The translations under genes and the position numbers were made by a program. This document shows positions 35,896 to 39,227 of a stretch of 39,227 nucleotides of DNA, piece by piece (position 1 is the stretch's first letter; the number at the start of each line of letters is the position of its first letter). The DNA is from Nocardia sp. CC227C (GTDB lineage: Bacteria; Actinomycetota; Actinomycetes; Mycobacteriales; Mycobacteriaceae): the NCBI RefSeq assembly GCF_030767025.1, contig NZ_JASITE010000030.1, positions 1-39,227 on the forward strand, written 5' to 3'. Under the pieces are notes generated by a model. The model did not search any database, was not told the origin of the DNA, and was given only the letters and a program-made list of their open reading frames with translations.

Positions 35896-35901
35896 TACAC
35901 T
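35896..35901 (+). promoter_or_regulatory. Candidate -10 box of the MFS gene
   Basis: TACACT fits TANNNT, preceded by an AT-richer stretch (35855-35890) with CTTTAA at 35874-35879 as a poor -35 candidate. The ATG is 84 nt further on, so this transcript would have a leader. Confidence 0.4.
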
Positions 35902-35984
35902 GGACCGGGTTCCGCCGCCGTCCGGAGGGAGGCGGCGAACTGTCAGCGCGACTACACGACTTGCCCGACCCTGGGGAGCGACGA

Positions 35985-37760
35985 ATGTCGGAAGTGGAGC
36001 TGGAGGCCGCGGCGCCGGCGGGTGCGAGGAAATGGCTGGCGCTGGCGGTGCTGGCGCTCGGACTGTCCATGGTGGTGCTGGACGGCACCATCGTGGCGGT
36101 CTCGCTGCCGGTGATCATCGCCGACCTGCACCTGAATTTCACTCAGGCGCAATGGATCACCAGCGTCTACGCGGTGGTGCTGGCCGCCCTGCTGATCACC
36201 GGAGGCCGGCTCGGCGACCGGCTCGGTCGTCGTCGGCTCTTCGCCCTCGGCGTGGTGGTCTTCGTGGCGGGCAGTCTGCTCGCCGCCGCCGCGACCAGTG
36301 CCGGGCCGCTCATCTGGGGTCGCATCGTGCAGGGCGTCGGTGCGGCGGCGGTGCTGCCCGGAACCCTCGCCACCATGAACGCCATTTTCCGGGGGCGGGA
36401 TCGCGTGATCGCGTTCGCGGTCTGGGGGTCGGTCATATCCGGGGTGGCCGCCATCGGACCGTTGCTCGGCGGCTGGCTGACCACCAGCTACACCTGGCCG
36501 TGGATCTTCCTGGTCAATATTCCGTTCGGGGCCGTCGTGCTGGCCGGACTGCTGCTGTTCGTGCCCGAGACCCGGATGGGCAAGGCCGCGCCCGGTCTCG
36601 ATGTCGACGGATTCCTGCTCAGCGCAGCGGGCTTCGCGCTCGTGGTGTTCGCCCTCATCGAAGGGCAGAGCTACGGGTGGTGGCAGCCGCTGCGGGACTT
36701 CCCGCTGCTGGGGTTCACCTGGTCGGGCGATGCGCCGATATCGCCGGTCCCGGTGCTGCTCGCCCTGGGCGTGCTGGCGCTGGTGCTGTTCGTGCGCTGG
36801 GAGCGGCACCGCATCCTGATCGGCCGTTCGGCGCTGCTGGACCCGGCGTTGTTCCGGATCCCGAGTTTCCGGTGGGGCAATGTCGCCGCCTTCGCGGTGG
36901 CGCTGGGGGAGTTCGGTCTGTTGTTCGTCCTGCCGCTGTTCATGGTGAATGTGCTGGGGCTGTCCACGCTGCAGGCCGGTTATGTGCTCGCGGGTATGGC
37001 GGCCGGTGCGTTCCTGGCGGCCGGAATCGCCGAAGGGCTGGTGCGCAAGTACGGGCCGGTGCGGGTGGTGCAGCTCGGGCTGGCGCTGGAGGCCGTCGCG
37101 GTGGCGGCGACCGCGCTGTTCGTGACGCCCGATATCTCGCCGTGGTGGCTGGCGGGCATGCTCGCCGTCTACGGCATCGGGCTCGGCATGGCGTCGGCGC
37201 AGCTCACCGGGACGGTGCTGGGGGAGGTGCCGCCGGAGGACTCCGGGCAGGGGTCCGCCACCCAGAGCACGGTGCGCCAGGTCGGCTCGGCCTTCGGCAC
37301 GGCCGTGGTGGGTGGACTGCTGTCGGTGGCGCTCGGCCACGACCTGGCCGAACGGCTGGCCGCCGTGCCGGACCTGCCCGAGGAGGCCGCCGACACCATC
37401 GCCACCGCCACCCGGGAGTCCGCGGGCGGGGCCATCGCGGGCGTGCGCGAACACGAAGGCGTCACCGCGGTCCTGGACGCTCTGCTCCACGGTTTCACCG
37501 ATGCCACCCGCACCACCCTGCTCGCCGCCGCGATCTTCCTCCTGCTCGGCCTGGCCGCCGCCACCCTGATCCCGCACCGGACACCCGCCCGGAAACAGCG
37601 CGGCACCGAGAAAGACGCGGACCCGCCGAACCGCGCCGCGCCGGGCGGTGTCGCGGAGACATCGGGCGGTACCACCGCGAGCGGAGCGGCCGATGCGGCG
37701 GGCGGTGCACCTGAGGGGGAGGCTGACGCGTCGGGTGGTGCTCCCGAGGGGGGAGGCTGA
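35985..37760 (+). CDS. MFS exporter, DHA2 (14-helix, EmrB/QacA-type) family
   Basis: 591-residue proton-driven exporter of the drug:H+ antiporter-2 family. Visible marks: first helix WLALAVLALGLSMVVLDGTIVAVSLP (motif D1 LDGTIVAVSLP), motif A GGRLGDRLGRRR after helix 2, RIVQGVGAAAVLPGTLA in helix 4, and the antiporter motif C ending GPLLGGWL in helix 5. Fourteen hydrophobic helices are expected. The ATG at 35985 has GGGGAG 6 nt upstream. The last 50 residues (about 543-591) are cytoplasmic, rich in Gly, Ala, Glu and Pro, and are coded by degenerate tandem repeats that also supply the stop codon. The substrate is unknown; it lies next to a TerD gene but is transcribed the other way. Confidence 0.93.
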   Translation: MSEVELEAAAPAGARKWLALAVLALGLSMVVLDGTIVAVSLPVIIADLHLNFTQAQWITSVYAVVLAALLITGGRLGDRLGRRRLFALGVVVFVAGSLLAAAATSAGPLIWGRIVQGVGAAAVLPGTLATMNAIFRGRDRVIAFAVWGSVISGVAAIGPLLGGWLTTSYTWPWIFLVNIPFGAVVLAGLLLFVPETRMGKAAPGLDVDGFLLSAAGFALVVFALIEGQSYGWWQPLRDFPLLGFTWSGDAPISPVPVLLALGVLALVLFVRWERHRILIGRSALLDPALFRIPSFRWGNVAAFAVALGEFGLLFVLPLFMVNVLGLSTLQAGYVLAGMAAGAFLAAGIAEGLVRKYGPVRVVQLGLALEAVAVAATALFVTPDISPWWLAGMLAVYGIGLGMASAQLTGTVLGEVPPEDSGQGSATQSTVRQVGSAFGTAVVGGLLSVALGHDLAERLAAVPDLPEEAADTIATATRESAGGAIAGVREHEGVTAVLDALLHGFTDATRTTLLAAAIFLLLGLAAATLIPHRTPARKQRGTEKDADPPNRAAPGGVAETSGGTTASGAADAAGGAPEGEADASGGAPEGGG

Positions 37761-38000
37761 CGCGTTGGGTGGTGCTCCCGAGGGGGGAGGCTGACGCGTC
37801 GGGTGGTGCCGCCGAGAGGAGAGCGGCTGACCCGACGGGCGGTGCCCCGGAGGGGAGCGTCTGACGCTTCGGGCGGTATTCCGAAGGGTGCCACGCTCAC
37901 GTCGGGGCGCCAGCCGAGGAGACGTCGCTGTCACACCGGGTGGCGCCAGCCGAGGGGGAGGCGGACGCGTCGGGCGGTGCCGCCGAGCGGGGTGGCGCGC
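37686..38000. repeat. 34-bp tandem repeat covering the MFS 3' end and the following spacer
   Basis: Units begin at 37686, 37720, 37754 and 37788 with a strict 34-bp period; the core is GGCTGACGCGTCGGGTGGTG followed by CTCCCGAGGGG. Copies 37720 and 37754 differ at one base. Beyond 37821 the copies become irregular (periods about 33-39) up to about 38000, near eight in total. The period is one more than a multiple of three, so successive units fall in different frames, and the MFS stop TGA (37758-37760) is part of a unit. Apart from these repeats the 400-bp gap to the Nudix gene holds only a small hairpin. Confidence 0.85.
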
Positions 38001-38065
38001 GATACCGCCGGGGCGGTTCGGATCGGACTGTGCACGGGGCGATCGACGGTGGGCGCGATGCTGAT

Positions 38066-38079
38066 CCCGAGTAATCGGG
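38066..38079. terminator. Small hairpin between the MFS and Nudix genes
   Basis: CCCGA-GTAA-TCGGG is a 5-bp stem with a 4-nt loop in the convergent spacer, 82 nt beyond the Nudix stop. It is the only stem-loop I see there outside the repeats; support is slight. Confidence 0.25.
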
Positions 38080-38160
38080 CGTCAGCCGATGGGAGGGGTC
38101 GGATGACTCGCGCCGAGGCGGTGGCGAGTCGTGGAGCAGTGGTGCCGCCCGCGACCGCGG

Positions 38161-38556
38161 TCAGTCGATGAGGTCGAGGTCGCGCAGGCGGTGGAAGACC
38201 ATCAGGGAGCCGGGGGCGACATGCGGCATGGCGGCGTATTCGGCGACCGTGAAGTAGCGGATCTCGGCGATCTCGCTGCTGGGCCGCGGATCGTCGGTGA
38301 GTTCGGCGGTGAAGCAGGTCATGTGCAGCCGGGTGCCCGGCGTATGGCCGTACGCCTCCGCGTGGAAGACGCCGAGTTCGCTCACCGCCGTCACGCCAAC
38401 ACCGAGTTCCTCGCGAACCTCGCGATGCAGCGCGGCCTCCGGCGTCTCGCCCGGATCGATCTTGCCGCCCGCCATGTAGAAGACGTCCTTGCCGACCGAT
38501 CGGGCCTGGATGAGACGGCGATCGCGGATATGAGCCAGGGCAGCGGTGCGAATCAC
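38161..38556 (-). CDS. Nudix hydrolase
   Basis: 131-residue hydrolase of a nucleoside-diphosphate-linked compound; the exact substrate is unknown. The Nudix box is complete: Gly in AGGKIDPGE, then Glu, seven residues, and REVREELGV (about residues 30-53), providing the metal-binding glutamates. The length is that of a minimal single-domain Nudix protein. The start is GTG at 38556, set by a TAAGCT -10 box exactly 7 nt upstream, which implies a leaderless transcript. It lies 28 nt after the stop of the PH-like membrane protein on the same strand, so it may be read from both its own promoter and the upstream one. Confidence 0.93.
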   Translation of the reverse strand: MIRTAALAHIRDRRLIQARSVGKDVFYMAGGKIDPGETPEAALHREVREELGVGVTAVSELGVFHAEAYGHTPGTRLHMTCFTAELTDDPRPSSEIAEIRYFTVAEYAAMPHVAPGSLMVFHRLRDLDLID

Positions 38557-38563
38557 CCGAACC

Positions 38564-38569
38564 AGCTTA
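38564..38569 (-). promoter_or_regulatory. -10 box for leaderless Nudix transcript
   Basis: On the minus strand TAAGCT (TANNNT) is followed by 7 nt and the GTG start at 38556, within the 28-nt gap after the upstream gene. Confidence 0.55.
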
Positions 38570-38584
38570 GGGAGCGTCGGCGGC

Positions 38585-39118
38585 TCAGTGCGCGGGCGGG
38601 GCCAACTTCCAGTGCCGGGTCAGCGCGTCGGCGATCTCGGGCAGCACGGTCACCGGAATGCGCTTGTGCCGCAGCATGGTTCGAATCTCGCCGACCTGCT
38701 CGCGTTTGCGCATGTCGTAGGCGCTGGCGATCGGTCGCACCACCGGGGGAATCGATAGCAACACCAGTTCGCCGTGCGGCTCCTCGCCGCCGTTGAGATC
38801 CAGTGCCAGCGCCCAGCGTCCGTGGTCGTCGAGCGCGAAACGCCCCGCCACCACCCGATCCCAGGCGATGGTCTCGGCCGACCACGGCGTCCGCCGCACG
38901 ATGGCGTCCTCGCCGAGCACCACCCCGTCGCGTTTGAACAGCGCCAGCAGCAGGGCGACGGCCGCGACGGCACCCACCGCGATGCCGGTGAAGACCCGGT
39001 TCATCCCGAAGCCCGCCACGGTCGCTCCGCAGATCGCCAGCAGCGTGAGCGCCCCCGCCGACCCGTACGTGGCCGCGCGCCCGCGCGGCACCACCCCGGC
39101 CCGCACCACCGTGGTCAT
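38585..39118 (-). CDS. Two-helix membrane protein with bacterial PH-like domain
   Basis: 177-residue protein. After a short basic N terminus there are two membrane segments, GSAGALTLLAICGATVAGFG and VFTGIAVGAVAAVALLLALF (about residues 19-61). A beta-rich cytoplasmic domain follows (VVLGEDAIVRRTPWSAETIAWDRV, WALALDLNGGEEPHGELVLLSI), as in actinobacterial PH (bPH_6-like) membrane proteins. A basic C-terminal helix region (DMRKREQVGEIRTMLRHKRIPV) ends the chain. The function is unknown; such proteins are small membrane-associated factors common in Nocardia and Mycobacterium. The ATG at 39118 has GGGAGG 4 nt upstream. The Nudix gene follows on the same strand. Confidence 0.8.
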   Translation of the reverse strand: MTTVVRAGVVPRGRAATYGSAGALTLLAICGATVAGFGMNRVFTGIAVGAVAAVALLLALFKRDGVVLGEDAIVRRTPWSAETIAWDRVVAGRFALDDHGRWALALDLNGGEEPHGELVLLSIPPVVRPIASAYDMRKREQVGEIRTMLRHKRIPVTVLPEIADALTRHWKLAPPAH

Positions 39119-39227
39119 AGCGCCTCCCGCATCCGTCGTTCCGCGCCACCGTACCGGGATTCCGCCGCATCCGGCTGACCGGTTTTCGAAGCACCGACAC
39201 CACGGAGAATCTGCTCGCCCCGGCCCT
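39119..39227. other. Edge of window, no gene seen
   Basis: The last 109 bases hold the ribosome site of the PH-like gene and otherwise no supported feature on either strand. An upstream gene may start beyond the edge. Confidence 0.5.

Noticed and set aside
35618..37714. Long alternate plus-strand frame over the MFS gene (698 codons)
   Set aside because: It lacks membrane helices and is Arg/Gly-rich, while the frame from 35985 has all DHA2 motifs and a ribosome site.
37686..38000. CRISPR array at the end of the MFS gene
   Set aside because: The units are contiguous with no unique spacers and decay gradually; it is a tandem repeat.
38103..38171. 22-codon ORF (MTRAEAVASRGAVVPPATAV...) with a GGGAGGGG ribosome-site-like stretch
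   Set aside because: Very short, next to degenerate repeats, and overlapping the Nudix stop on the other strand; no feature beyond the purine-rich stretch supports translation.

Overview
The window is high-GC actinobacterial DNA with strongly G/C-biased third codon positions. It looks like Nocardia or a close relative. The grounds are a giant NRPS of the style common in Nocardia, Rhodococcus and Mycobacterium, actinobacterial -10 boxes of the form TANNNT placed 7-8 nt before start codons (leaderless transcripts), and the gene families present. The genus is an inference from style, not from a marker gene.

Layout. (1) 1-20667, plus strand: the 3' part of a very large nonribosomal peptide synthetase gene that is already open at the window edge. 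Visible order: A(end)-T / C-A-T / C-A-T (serine code) / C-A-T / C-A-T / C-A-T-E / C-A*, where A* is a broken adenylation domain and neither a T nor a TE domain follows. (2) 20668-23300: a perfect 12-bp hairpin just after the NRPS stop, a promoter, then an ABC ATPase-permease pair. (3) 23481-24900: a vanadium haloperoxidase-type gene interrupted by one extra G in a G run. It is followed by a MarR regulator that ends tail-to-tail with a WYL regulator, which in turn is divergent from an epoxide-hydrolase gene. (4) 33134 down to about 27670, minus strand: an operon with a sodium/solute symporter, a coupled 31-residue ORF, two DUF1989 (urea-carboxylase-associated) proteins and a carboxyltransferase-only relative of urea/guanidine carboxylase. 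A decayed fragment that resembles the C-terminal domain of allophanate hydrolase follows. A TetR gene is divergent from the operon. (5) 34050-35738: a protein with two TerD-type domains joined by a Pro/Gly-rich linker. (6) 35985-37760: a 14-helix MFS exporter whose 3' end runs into a 34-bp tandem repeat. (7) 38161-39118: a Nudix hydrolase and a membrane PH-like protein.

How parts may work together. The minus-strand operon has the parts list of guanidine (or urea) nitrogen salvage: uptake, carboxylation, and the DUF1989 pair known elsewhere as carboxyguanidine deiminase. However, the biotin carboxylase and biotin carrier domains are absent and the allophanate hydrolase is at best a remnant. 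The pathway is therefore either broken or completed in trans. The NRPS would make a peptide containing Ser, two copies of one unassigned residue, and a D-configured residue donated to the last C domain. How that peptide is released is not evident. The most notable sequence-level signal is a roughly 1.7-kb stretch inside the NRPS (about 12127-13800) that encodes nearly the same protein as the preceding module in a clearly different codon dialect.
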